Positions 1 to 7,984 of a DNA stretch of 18,271 nt are shown piece by piece. Each line of letters opens with the position of its first letter. The first letter of the stretch is position 1. The notes under the pieces were generated by a model. It was given only the letters and a program-made list of their open reading frames with translations, was not told the DNA's origin and ran no database searches. The stretch is taken from assembly GCA_902494375.1 (NCBI GenBank), contig CABUTL010000009.1, positions 1 through 18,271 on the forward strand, given 5' to 3'. Position numbers and translations under genes: made by a program. Source of the stretch: an uncultured Collinsella sp. Its GTDB lineage: Bacteria > Actinomycetota > Coriobacteriia > Coriobacteriales > Coriobacteriaceae.

Positions 1-2
1 CG

Positions 3-20
3 CTGCTTCGTCGCAAGTAG
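3..20 (+). CDS. C-terminal end of an upstream gene (partial, unidentified)
   Basis: The first bases can be read in frame as Leu-Leu-Arg-Arg-Lys followed by a TAG stop that directly abuts the GTG start of uvrC. A basic C-terminal tail ending one base before the next start fits translational coupling of an upstream gene with uvrC. Only five codons are visible, so no product can be named, and the reading could be chance. Confidence 0.3.
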   Translation: MLRRK

Positions 21-1967
21 GTGCGTGTGGCCGGTCACGACAACATTCCAACACTCGCCGAGCAGGTTTCGCGCGTTCCCATGCAGCCCGGCTGCTACCT
101 TTGGAAAGACGCCAAGGGCGATGTCATCTACGTTGGCAAGGCAAAAAACCTGCGTTCCCGTATGCGCCAGTACGTGACACTGCAGGATGAGCGTCAAAAG
201 ATCCCGCTGATGATGCAGCTGGTGGCGAGCTTTGACTATATCGTGGTGGAGACCGAGCACGAGGCGTTGGTGCTCGAGCGCAATTTGATTGGTCAGTACC
301 ATCCGTACTTTAACGTCGACCTCAAGGATGACAAGAGCTACCCCTTTATCGCCATTACAAAGGGCGACCTGTATCCCGCTATCAAATACACGCGTGAGCG
401 TCATAAGCCGGGAACGCGCTATTTTGGACCCTATACCGATAGCCGTGCGGCACGTGAGACGATAGATACGCTGCGCAAGGTTATCCCCATCTGCTCTGCA
501 TCCTGTGCGGAGTGGCGTCGTTGTCGCCGTATCATCGAGTCCCACAAGGGCGAGGAAGACATCGTCAATATGATTTGCGCACAAAACGGGCGTCCCTGCT
601 TCGACTACCATGTCGGGCGCGGGCCGGGTGCGTGTGTCGGCGCGATTTCCCCGGCAGACTATGCCAAGAACGTCAAGCGTGTCGAGCGCTTTTTGTCGGG
701 CCATCGCAAGGATGTCGTCGACGAGCTGACTTCCGAGATGGCGGATGCCGCCGAGGCACTCGATTTTGAGCGCGCGGCACGCGTCAAGCGTCGTTTGGAG
801 GTCATCAGGGGTCTGGACGACCGTCAGCAAGTCGTTTTTCCCTCCAGTGTCGATATCGATGTCATCGGTTTCTATCGCGAGGAGACCATCTCTGCCGCTT
901 GCGTCTTTGTCGTGCGTGAGGGCCGAACAGTTCGCACCTGCGAGTTCATTCTCGACAAGGGTCTTGATGTTGACGAGGAAGAGCTCCAGTCGGGCTTTCT
1001 TAAGCGCTATTACGACGAGACGGCTGATATTCCAGCTGAGATAAACCTCTCTGTCGAGCTTGAGGATGCGGAGGCGCTGGGGGAGTGGCTTGCAGGCAAG
1101 CGCGAGCGTTCCTGCCATCTCCATAGGCCGCAGCGTGGCGAAAAGCACCGTTTGCTCGATATGGCATCCAAAAATGCGCGCCATGCCCTCATGCGCTACA
1201 TGATGCGAACGGGGTACGCTGACGACCGCACCAATCAAGCGCTCCTGGAGCTCGAAAGCGCGCTGGCGCTGCCGGCGCCGCCGATGCGTATCGAGTGCTT
1301 CGATATCTCGACGCTGCACGGAACCTTTACCGTTGCCTCGATGGTGGTGTTTACCAACGGACGCGCCGACAAGAGCCAGTACCGTCGTTTCAAAATTCAG
1401 GCCGAATTGGACGAGGCAAACGACTTCGTGTCGATGTCCGAGGTTTTGGGACGACGCTATGCTCCCGAGCGCATGGCCGACGAGCGCTTTGGCTCGCGCC
1501 CCGATTTGCTCGTTGTCGATGGCGGTAAGCCGCAATTGACCGCTGCGATCAAGCAACTTGAGGCTCTTGGGCTCGATATACCAGTTTGTGGCTTGGCAAA
1601 GGCCGATGAGGAGGTTTTCGTGCCTTGGGACGAGACTCCCGTCGTGCTTCCGACCGGGTCCGCGTCGCTCTATCTAATTAAACAGGTGCGCGATGAATCG
1701 CACCGTTTTGCCATCACATTCCATCGTGAGTTGCGTGATAAAGCCATGACAGTTTCGGTACTCGATGACGTTCCAGGCGTGGGACCCACCAGAAAACGTG
1801 CCCTTATGCGCCATTTTGGCTCGATGAAGCGTTTGCGCGCGGCGAGCGAGCAAGAGATCGCGGAAGTTCGCGGCATACCTGCCGATGTTGCCAAGGCGGT
1901 CCACGAGGCGCTCGTTGCGTGGAATGCCGAGCGCGCCGAGGCGGCGGCTGGCCATTCCGATAGCTAA
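21..1967 (+). CDS. uvrC: UvrABC excinuclease subunit C
   Basis: This is the nuclease subunit of cytoplasmic nucleotide excision repair, which makes both incisions around a lesion bound by UvrB. The 648 residues show the family order. A GIY-YIG nuclease domain begins near residue 20 (GCY 24-26, YVG 37-39), a UVR UvrB-binding motif lies near 238-268, the RNase H-like nuclease carries D428 (ECFDIS), D500 (VVDGGKPQ) and H561 (DESHRFA), and tandem helix-hairpin-helix motifs begin near 581. The GTG start directly after the upstream stop gives the usual N-terminal length; the next ATG (base 81) would cut into the first domain. Oddly, the cysteine region is rearranged: C193 and C205 match two conserved cluster cysteines, the one expected between them is G201, and extra cysteines sit at 158, 162, 168 and 186. 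No clear terminator follows. Confidence 0.97.
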   Translation: MRVAGHDNIPTLAEQVSRVPMQPGCYLWKDAKGDVIYVGKAKNLRSRMRQYVTLQDERQKIPLMMQLVASFDYIVVETEHEALVLERNLIGQYHPYFNVDLKDDKSYPFIAITKGDLYPAIKYTRERHKPGTRYFGPYTDSRAARETIDTLRKVIPICSASCAEWRRCRRIIESHKGEEDIVNMICAQNGRPCFDYHVGRGPGACVGAISPADYAKNVKRVERFLSGHRKDVVDELTSEMADAAEALDFERAARVKRRLEVIRGLDDRQQVVFPSSVDIDVIGFYREETISAACVFVVREGRTVRTCEFILDKGLDVDEEELQSGFLKRYYDETADIPAEINLSVELEDAEALGEWLAGKRERSCHLHRPQRGEKHRLLDMASKNARHALMRYMMRTGYADDRTNQALLELESALALPAPPMRIECFDISTLHGTFTVASMVVFTNGRADKSQYRRFKIQAELDEANDFVSMSEVLGRRYAPERMADERFGSRPDLLVVDGGKPQLTAAIKQLEALGLDIPVCGLAKADEEVFVPWDETPVVLPTGSASLYLIKQVRDESHRFAITFHRELRDKAMTVSVLDDVPGVGPTRKRALMRHFGSMKRLRAASEQEIAEVRGIPADVAKAVHEALVAWNAERAEAAAGHSDS

Positions 1968-2059
1968 ACACGAGCCTAAACTACTGATATACATGATTGC
2001 GTGATTTTCAACCATTTATTTCGCCATGATTGCCTGCTGGTTTCGGGTTTTATTAACGC

Positions 2060-2099
2060 TAAAACGTTTGACTGACCCAAGTGAAAACCCTGCTATCCT
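2060..2099 (+). promoter_or_regulatory. Candidate promoter and overlapping CG-centred operator of the nan operon
   Basis: The gap after uvrC is AT-rich and then shows a -35-like TTGACT (2068-2073). Two overlapping -10 candidates follow: TGCTAT (2091-2096, 17-base spacer) and TATCCT with a TG extension (2094-2099, 20-base spacer). The -35 overlaps TAAAACGTTT (2060-2069), whose palindromic core AAACGTTT resembles operators of LacI-family regulators, so repression by steric block is plausible. The start of transcription would be near 2103, leaving a leader of about 230 bases. The element is read by eye; neither hexamer pair is perfect. Confidence 0.45.
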
Positions 2100-2130
2100 G
2101 CGGGTTGACGAAGACTGATATCTCACCTCG

Positions 2131-2331
2131 CCGATACATACTGTCTGGCGAATCGTTTGTCAACGAATTCGGTGAACGGTAGTAAATACCGTTCAAGCGG
2201 ATGTATGTATCGGTCGCCGAGCGCGGCACCTCAGTTGGGTTCGTCGGTAGGTAAGGTATATATCGTCCGCAAGTTGCGCGGGGGCAAGTCTAGGTGCTCC
2301 CGAGTAAGATTCTCTATTGATAGGAGAAGAC
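2131..2331 (+). promoter_or_regulatory. Structured leader of the nan operon: nested inverted repeats, possible cis-regulatory RNA or operator array
   Basis: Perfect 11-base arms CCGATACATAC (2131-2141) and GTATGTATCGG (2203-2213) enclose two smaller dyads: CGAAT/ATTCG (2149-2153/2167-2171) and 9-base arms TGAACGGTA/TACCGTTCA (2173-2181/2187-2195, 5-base loop). As RNA this would be a three-way junction. A third related copy, GTATATATCG (2256-2265), could pair with the left outer arm at 9 of 10 positions, giving an alternative fold. Just before the start codon, TTCTC (2310-2314) can pair with GAGAA (2324-2328) of the ribosome binding site. No known riboswitch class is recognised. The same repeats could instead be protein-binding sites. 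Confidence 0.45.
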
Positions 2332-3945
2332 ATGGCCATCATCAACAAGGGTATGTCCAGGCGTTCGTTCCTCGGCCTCACCGGCAGCGTCGCTGCTGTC
2401 GCAGGGCTTGGTCTCACCGGCTGCGGTGGCAGCTCTAGCGACGAGGGTTCCGCTTCCGGTTCCACCGATTCCGCCAACCGTGGCGGCGGCGTGATCACCG
2501 CTGGTTCCGCTTACGCTCCGTCCAGCTTCGATCCCGCCAGCACCGGCTCCGCTGTGGGCCTGGGTGCTAACTGGCACGTCGTCGAGGGCCTCTACGGCAT
2601 CGATTACCACGACTACAGCACCTTCAACGAGCTCGCCACCGACGATCCTAAGTCCGTGGACGACACCACTTTCGAGGTCACCATCCGCAAGGGCGCCAAG
2701 TTCTCCGATGGCACCGAGGTCACCGCTGACGATGTCGTTGCCTCCTACACCGCTTGCGCCGCTTCCGCTACCTATGCTCCGTTCTTCCAGCCCTTCGAGT
2801 CCATCGAGGCCAAGGACGCCAGCACCGTGACGGTCAAGACCAAGGTTCCCAACTTCTCCCTGCTCAAGGATCGTCTGGCCATCGTCCGCGTTACCCCGGC
2901 CACCCAGACCGAGGAGGATCGCGCCAAGCAGCCGATCGGCTCCGGCCCCTGGATGTACGACTCTATCTCCGATACCGAGATCACCCTGGTTCCCAACCCC
3001 GAGTACAACGGTGAGTATGCTGCCGAGGATAAGAAGATCCAGTACAGCATCCTGACCGACCCCACCGCTCGCGTTACCGCTCAGCAGGAGGGTTCCACGC
3101 TCGTTATGGAGCTCGTTACCGCTGATGCCGTCGACCAGCTCGAGAGCGCCGGCTGCAAGATCGATAACGTTCAGGGTTTCGGCACCCGCTTCATCATGTT
3201 CAACGTCGCCAAGGAGCCTTGGAACAACGTCAAGGTCCGTCAGGCCGTCATGTATGCGCTCGACACCGAGAAGATGGTCAGCAACACTTTCGCCGGCCTT
3301 GCCACCGCTGCCAGCTGCTACCTGCCCAAGAGCTTCACCAACTATCATGAGGCTTCCACGGTGTACAAGACCGACGCCAAGAAGGCTAAGAAGCTCATCG
3401 AGGAGTCTGGCATCACCCCGGGTGCCATCACCCTGCGCACCACCGACAACGAGCAGATTAAGGGCATGGCCGCCCAGGTCAAGAACGACCTCGACGCTCT
3501 CGGCTTCGATGTGACCATCCAGACCGATACCTCGCCGGCCACCTACGCTGCCATCGACGGCGGCGAGGCCTACGATATCCTCCTTGCCCCTGGCGATCCT
3601 TCCTGCTTCGGCGCCGACCCCGACCTGCTGCTCAACTGGTGGTACGGCGACAACGTCTGGATGCAGACCCGTTGCCCGTGGAAGGAGTCCGCTGAGTGGC
3701 AGAAGCTCCACAGTCTCATGGACGAGGCTCTTGCCGCCGAGGGCGACGAGCAGCAGAAGAAGTGGAACGAGTGCTTCGACATCATCGCCGACAACGCTGT
3801 TCTGTACCCCGTTGTCCACGTCAAGACCGTCTCCGCTTCCTGGGACGATCCGTCTACCGCGCCCAACGGCGAGGCCCTCGATGGCTTCAAGGGCATCGGC
3901 ACGACGAGCATGTCCTTCAGGGGCGTCGCGACCGTCAAGGCCTAA
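2332..3945 (+). CDS. Oligopeptide-type ABC transporter substrate-binding lipoprotein, probably for sialic acid
   Basis: This 537-residue protein belongs to the SBP_bac_5 (OppA/DppA) family. It captures substrate at the outer face of the membrane and hands it to the permeases encoded next. The N-terminus has a twin-arginine motif (S9-R10-R11-S12-F13-L14), a hydrophobic stretch, and a lipobox L28-T29-G30-C31, so it is likely exported folded by Tat and lipid-anchored. A Gly/Ser-rich linker follows the cysteine. The ATG at 2332 is preferred because AGGAG lies 5 bases upstream; a TTG five codons earlier lacks this. Codon use is strongly biased, like the glycolytic genes downstream, which suggests high expression. 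Sialic acid as substrate is inferred from the downstream lyase, kinase and epimerase. The family alone would also allow peptides or other sugars. Confidence 0.88.
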   Translation: MAIINKGMSRRSFLGLTGSVAAVAGLGLTGCGGSSSDEGSASGSTDSANRGGGVITAGSAYAPSSFDPASTGSAVGLGANWHVVEGLYGIDYHDYSTFNELATDDPKSVDDTTFEVTIRKGAKFSDGTEVTADDVVASYTACAASATYAPFFQPFESIEAKDASTVTVKTKVPNFSLLKDRLAIVRVTPATQTEEDRAKQPIGSGPWMYDSISDTEITLVPNPEYNGEYAAEDKKIQYSILTDPTARVTAQQEGSTLVMELVTADAVDQLESAGCKIDNVQGFGTRFIMFNVAKEPWNNVKVRQAVMYALDTEKMVSNTFAGLATAASCYLPKSFTNYHEASTVYKTDAKKAKKLIEESGITPGAITLRTTDNEQIKGMAAQVKNDLDALGFDVTIQTDTSPATYAAIDGGEAYDILLAPGDPSCFGADPDLLLNWWYGDNVWMQTRCPWKESAEWQKLHSLMDEALAAEGDEQQKKWNECFDIIADNAVLYPVVHVKTVSASWDDPSTAPNGEALDGFKGIGTTSMSFRGVATVKA

Positions 3946-4005
3946 GACTCGTTTGAGTCATATGTGGGGCGTCGGTCGTAAGGCAACGTCCTCATAGTTG
4001 AAACA

Positions 4006-4039
4006 AAGACCCGGGCGGCCTCGATGTCGCTCGGGTCTT
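4006..4039 (+). promoter_or_regulatory. Stable intercistronic hairpin between binding protein and permease
   Basis: Twelve-base arms (4006-4017 and 4028-4039, built on AAGACCCG/CGGGTCTT) pair with one G-U and a 10-base loop. There is no T-run after it. Hairpins in this place often protect the upstream mRNA or partly stop transcription, so that more binding protein than permease is made. A smaller dyad GACTC/GAGTC (3946-3959) sits directly after the binding-protein stop. Confidence 0.55.
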
Positions 4040-4042
4040 GTA

Positions 4043-4060
4043 ATGAGTATCCATACTCAT
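4043..4060 (+). promoter_or_regulatory. Palindrome upstream of the permease gene, candidate operator
   Basis: ATGAGTAT and ATACTCAT are perfect 8-base inverted arms separated by CC, lying 3 bases after the hairpin and 40 bases before the permease start. The short spacer suits a dimeric DNA-binding protein better than an RNA loop. No convincing promoter hexamers accompany it, so its role is unknown. Confidence 0.35.
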
Positions 4061-4100
4061 ATACCAGTTGGTCCTACCGACAAAAGAAAGGGGAGAGAAC

Positions 4101-5057
4101 GTGAACAACTTTCTACGTTTGATTGGAAGGCGTCTCGTGGCGCTGCCGATCATGGCATTGGGCGTCACCGTCCTGGTGTTCTTCCTTATGTCGTTCTCCA
4201 AGACCGACCCCGCCTATACGGCGTTGGGTGACGGTGCCTCGCCCGAGGCGGTTGCCGAGTACCATGAGAAGTATGGTCTGGACGACCCCTGGCCCGTGCG
4301 CTACGTGCGCTACATGGGCGATCTGATCCATGGTGACATGGGCACCTATGGTGCTGCTCGCAACTCCGTTGCCAAGCGCATCTCCACGGCCCTGCCCGTC
4401 ACGATGCAGCTGACCTTCATCGGTCTTGCCATCGGCGCGGTCGTCTCGTTTTTGCTCGGCGTCATCGCGGCACTGTATCGCGATAAATGGCCGGACCAAG
4501 TGATCCGCGTCTTTTCCATCGCCGGCTTGGCAACCCCGTCGTTCTGGCTTGCCGTTCTGTTGATTCTGCTGTTTTCTTCCTACCTTAAGGTGCTCCCGGC
4601 ATCGGGTGCTCTGCCTCACTTCACCACCAACCCGGCTGGCTATCTGGGACGTATGATCATGCCCGCTATCGCCTTGGCATTCCCGCTGACGGGCCAGATG
4701 ACTCGTATCGTGCGTACGGCCATGGTTGAGGAGCTCGACAAGGACTACGTCCGCATGGCCCGTGGCGCCGGCGTTCCCGAGAAGGTCGTCGTCGGCATCA
4801 ACGTTTTGCGCAACGCGCTGATCACCCCGGTCACCACCCTCGGTCTTAAGATCGGCTACCTCATGGGCGGCGCCGTCGTCATCGAGGTCATCTTCAACCT
4901 CCCCGGCATGGGTACTGCGATTCTGCAGGGCGTTCAGGGCAACGAGGCGAACCTGGTTCAGGGCGTCGTCATCGTCGTTGCTCTTGCCTTCATCATCATC
5001 AACATCGTGGTTGACATGCTCTACCTGCTCATCAACCCGCGCATCAGGACGGTGTAG
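4101..5057 (+). CDS. DppB/OppB-type ABC transporter permease
   Basis: A 318-residue integral membrane protein of the BPD_transp_1 family that forms half of the transport channel. It shows a first membrane helix near residues 10-30, an extracytoplasmic loop with the family motif near YGLDDPWPVRY, several further hydrophobic helices, and the EAA-like cytoplasmic loop (DYVRMARGAG...) that docks on an ATPase. The GTG start at 4101 has the ribosome binding site AAAGGGGAG just upstream and gives the typical DppB N-terminus; a TTG eleven codons earlier has no such site. It is the only stand-alone permease of the transporter. The second permease is fused to an ATPase in the next gene, 3 bases downstream. 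Confidence 0.93.
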   Translation: MNNFLRLIGRRLVALPIMALGVTVLVFFLMSFSKTDPAYTALGDGASPEAVAEYHEKYGLDDPWPVRYVRYMGDLIHGDMGTYGAARNSVAKRISTALPVTMQLTFIGLAIGAVVSFLLGVIAALYRDKWPDQVIRVFSIAGLATPSFWLAVLLILLFSSYLKVLPASGALPHFTTNPAGYLGRMIMPAIALAFPLTGQMTRIVRTAMVEELDKDYVRMARGAGVPEKVVVGINVLRNALITPVTTLGLKIGYLMGGAVVIEVIFNLPGMGTAILQGVQGNEANLVQGVVIVVALAFIIINIVVDMLYLLINPRIRTV

Positions 5058-5060
5058 ATT

Positions 5061-7076
5061 ATGGTAAAGATTCGAGAGAAGCAAACCGAGCAGCTCGAGA
5101 AAGCTGCCTCTAAGGGGCTCAAGCTCGGTGGCTGGAAGAAGATGACGCTGTCTTCTAAGATTGCCGCCGTCGTGCTGGTGCTGGTCGCCCTGACCGCGAT
5201 TCTGGCGCCCCTTCTTGCCCCCTATAGCCCGGTCGAGATTTTCACTGCTCGCCAGGCTCCCGGCAACGGATTTATCTTCGGTACCGACGATAAGGGCCGC
5301 GACATTCTGTCGCGCATGCTCTACGGTGGCCGTTACTCGCTGATCATCGGCTTTGGCGCCACTGCCATGGCTCTGGTCTGCGGCTCGGTCGTGGGCGCCC
5401 TCGCGGCAGTTTCGCGCAAGTCCGTTTCCGAGGCGATCATGCGCATCCTGGACATCATCATGTCCATCCCGGGCATTGCCCTCGCTGCCGTCTTCGTCTC
5501 CATCCTGGGCAATTCCGTGCCGTCGATCATCTTCGCCATCGGCTTTATGTACACTCCGCAGATTGCCCGTATCGTGCGCGCCAACATCGTGTCCGAGTAC
5601 GGTGAGGACTATGTCCGCGCGGTCATCGTTTCCGGCGCCAAGGCTCCGTGGATTTTGATCAAGCATGTTCTGCGTAACTGCATCGCCCCGATCATGGTCT
5701 TTACCGTTACCCTGGTCGCCGACGCCATCATCTTCGAGGCCTCGCTGACCTTCATCGGCGCTGGTATCCAGGAGCCCACCGCTACCTGGGGCAACATCCT
5801 CGCTGACGCCCGCGGCGGCGTGCTCGCTGGCCGTTGGTGGCAGGCGCTGTTCCCGGGTCTGGCCATCATGATCACCTGCCTGGCACTCAACATCCTCTCC
5901 GAGGGCATTACCGACGCCATGGCCGCTGCTCCCTCCGCCGCCCTGGATCCGACCGACTCCTCCAAGCGCCGCGAGGCCGACCTGCTGGTCTCCGATCCCG
6001 TTCGCGCCTACAAGGAGCAGGCTCAGTCCCTGTCCGCCCGTCTTGGCGCCCTGCGTGATGTCGAACTCAAGCGTAACGACCGCCATGTGCCCGATGAGTC
6101 CGTTGAGCCGATCCTTTCGGTCCGCGATTTCTGCATCCAGTTTGAGCACCACGGTGACATCAACGTCGTCGACCACGTTAACTTTGACGTCCGTCCCGGC
6201 CAGACCATGGGCCTGGTAGGCGAGTCCGGTTGCGGTAAGTCCATCACCACGCTGGCCATCATGGGCCTGACCGACGATGACGAGCACCTTTCCGGTGAGG
6301 TTCTCTGGGAGGGTCGCGACCTGCTCAAGATGAGCAAGAAAGAGTGGTTCGGCCTGCGCGGTACCGATATCGCCATGGTCTATCAGGATGCCCTGTCCTC
6401 GCTCAACCCCTCCATGCTCATTTCCGCCCAGATGAAGCAGCTCACCAAGCGTGGCGGCACCCGTAGCGCCGAGGAGCTCCTGGAGCTCGTGGGCCTCGAC
6501 CCCAAGCGTACGCTCGAGAGCTATCCGCATGAGCTTTCCGGTGGTCAGCGTCAGCGCGTTCTGATTGCTATGGCCCTCACCCGCGACCCCAAGCTGGTCA
6601 TCTGCGACGAGCCCACGACCGCTCTGGACGTTACCGTCCAGAAGCAGGTCATCAAGCTGCTTAACGACCTTCAGGCCAAGCTCGGCTTTGCCATGATCTT
6701 TGTTTCGCACGACCTGGCACTGGTCGCTGAGGTCGCTCATAACATCACGGTTATGTACGCCGGCCAGGTTATCGAGCAGGCGCCCACCAAGGAGCTGCTC
6801 ACCAACCCGATCCACGAGTACACCCGCGGCCTTCTGGGTTCCGTCCTGTCCATCGAGAGCGGTTCGGGCCGCCTGCACCAGGTGCCCGGCGCCGTTCCGA
6901 GCCCGCGCGATTTCCCCAAGGGCGATCGCTTCGCGCCCCGCTCGAGCCATCCGCGCATTGGCCTGGACACCCGTCCGGTCTTCAAGCGCGTGCCCGGCAC
7001 CGAGCACTTCTATTCCGAGCTCCCCGACGAGGTGCTCAAGGCAAATGGTTTGACCCCTCACGCGGAGGTGATGTAG
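5061..7076 (+). CDS. Fused DppC-type permease and DppD-type ATPase of the ABC transporter
   Basis: One 671-residue chain carries two subunits that are usually separate. Residues about 25-290 are a DppC/OppC permease, with an N-terminal helix near 33-53, the family motif FGTDDKGRD, and the EAA loop around DYVRAVIVSGA. After a charged linker (about 295-345) comes an ABC ATPase with Walker A GESGCGKS (387-394), signature LSGGQ (492-496), Walker B ending D516-E517 and the switch histidine H550. The C-terminal oligo_HPY region is present but has lost its usual cysteines (KGDRFAPRSS at 620-629). Binding protein, permease, permease-ATPase fusion and ATPase is, from memory, the arrangement of the sialic acid importers SatABCD (Haemophilus ducreyi) and SiaEFGI (Corynebacterium glutamicum). 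That supports a sialic acid role here. Confidence 0.93.
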   Translation: MVKIREKQTEQLEKAASKGLKLGGWKKMTLSSKIAAVVLVLVALTAILAPLLAPYSPVEIFTARQAPGNGFIFGTDDKGRDILSRMLYGGRYSLIIGFGATAMALVCGSVVGALAAVSRKSVSEAIMRILDIIMSIPGIALAAVFVSILGNSVPSIIFAIGFMYTPQIARIVRANIVSEYGEDYVRAVIVSGAKAPWILIKHVLRNCIAPIMVFTVTLVADAIIFEASLTFIGAGIQEPTATWGNILADARGGVLAGRWWQALFPGLAIMITCLALNILSEGITDAMAAAPSAALDPTDSSKRREADLLVSDPVRAYKEQAQSLSARLGALRDVELKRNDRHVPDESVEPILSVRDFCIQFEHHGDINVVDHVNFDVRPGQTMGLVGESGCGKSITTLAIMGLTDDDEHLSGEVLWEGRDLLKMSKKEWFGLRGTDIAMVYQDALSSLNPSMLISAQMKQLTKRGGTRSAEELLELVGLDPKRTLESYPHELSGGQRQRVLIAMALTRDPKLVICDEPTTALDVTVQKQVIKLLNDLQAKLGFAMIFVSHDLALVAEVAHNITVMYAGQVIEQAPTKELLTNPIHEYTRGLLGSVLSIESGSGRLHQVPGAVPSPRDFPKGDRFAPRSSHPRIGLDTRPVFKRVPGTEHFYSELPDEVLKANGLTPHAEVM

Positions 7077-7904
7077 ATGAGCGAGACCGCAGTCAACGGC
7101 GTCGAGCCGATCATCTTCCTTGATGACGTCCACGTCACCTTTAGGACCCGTACCGGCTCGATTCTGCACCCCAACCTGGTTCACGCCGTCCAGGGTGTAA
7201 CGATTAAGCTCATGCCCGGACAGACCATCGGCATCGTCGGCGAGTCCGGTTGCGGAAAGTCCACCACCGCCAACGTCATGTGCGGCCTGCAGGCCCCCAC
7301 GAGCGGCAAGGTCTACTTTAAGGGCAAGGACGTTACCAAACGTACCGCTGAGGACCGTCGCCACATGGGTCGCGTCATCTCGGTCGTGTTCCAGAACCCG
7401 GCCACGGCGCTCAACCCCCGCATGGTCGTTCGCGAGCAACTGCTCGACCCCATGCGCGTCCACAACCTGGGTACCGAGGCCGAGCAGGAGAAGCGCGTCA
7501 AGGAGCTCTTGGAGCTCACTGGTCTGCCCAGCTCCGCCGCCGAGGTTCTTCCCGGCCAGCTTTCGGGCGGCCAGCGCCAGCGCGTCGCAATTGCCCGTGC
7601 CCTGTCGCTGAACCCCGATGCCATCATCGCCGACGAGCCCACCTCGGCTCTGGACGTTTCGGTCCGCGCGCAGATTCTGAACCTGCTGACCGACCTTAAG
7701 AAGGAGCTCGGCCTGGCCATGGTGTTCATCAGCCATGACATCCAGACGGTCCGCTATATCTCTGACGACATCATCGTTATGAATGGCGGCAGGATCGTCG
7801 AGCAGGGCGAGGCCAAGCAGGTCTTCCAGCACCCCCAGGACCCCTACACCAAGATGCTGCTCGGCGCTGCGCCGTCGCTGCTGCATCCCAAGCTCGGCGA
7901 GTAG
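7077..7904 (+). CDS. DppF/OppF-type ABC transporter ATPase
   Basis: This 275-residue cytoplasmic ATPase would pair with the ATPase half of the preceding fusion protein to power import. It shows Walker A GESGCGKS (55-62), a Q-loop in the VVFQNP stretch, signature LSGGQ (162-166), Walker B ending D186-E187 and the switch histidine in ISHD. The start codon directly abuts the stop of the fusion gene, with GGAGGTG 6 bases upstream, so the two are probably translated in step. It ends soon after the last conserved helix (PYTKMLLGAAPSLL) and so lacks the oligo_HPY tail common in DppF proteins; this looks like a natural short form, not a truncation. Confidence 0.93.
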   Translation: MSETAVNGVEPIIFLDDVHVTFRTRTGSILHPNLVHAVQGVTIKLMPGQTIGIVGESGCGKSTTANVMCGLQAPTSGKVYFKGKDVTKRTAEDRRHMGRVISVVFQNPATALNPRMVVREQLLDPMRVHNLGTEAEQEKRVKELLELTGLPSSAAEVLPGQLSGGQRQRVAIARALSLNPDAIIADEPTSALDVSVRAQILNLLTDLKKELGLAMVFISHDIQTVRYISDDIIVMNGGRIVEQGEAKQVFQHPQDPYTKMLLGAAPSLLHPKLGE

Positions 7905-7920
7905 CCTCGCTTTCCCTCCC

Positions 7921-7948
7921 GTGCGCCCGGTTCCCTTGCCGGGCGCAC
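7921..7948 (+). terminator. Perfect GC-rich hairpin after the transporter genes
   Basis: GTGCGCCCGG (7921-7930) and CCGGGCGCAC (7939-7948) pair perfectly around an 8-base loop. No T-run follows, so this is more likely a partial terminator or an mRNA-stability boundary between the transporter and enzyme halves of the operon than a full stop. Confidence 0.45.
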
Positions 7949-7984
7949 CTCCGTTGCGATTTCGAAAGGTTGGGTTCACGAGCC

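Noticed and set aside
1992..2033. Direct repeat CATGATTGC (1992-2000 and 2025-2033) after uvrC
   Set aside because: Only 9 bases in an AT-rich gap, with no symmetry and no link to a promoter element. It could be a binding site at helical spacing but is not supported enough to call.
2314..3819. A 501-codon minus-strand open frame opposite the binding protein
   Set aside because: Long runs of Gly, Val, Leu and Asp without motifs, and no ribosome binding site of note; a shadow of the codon-biased + strand gene.
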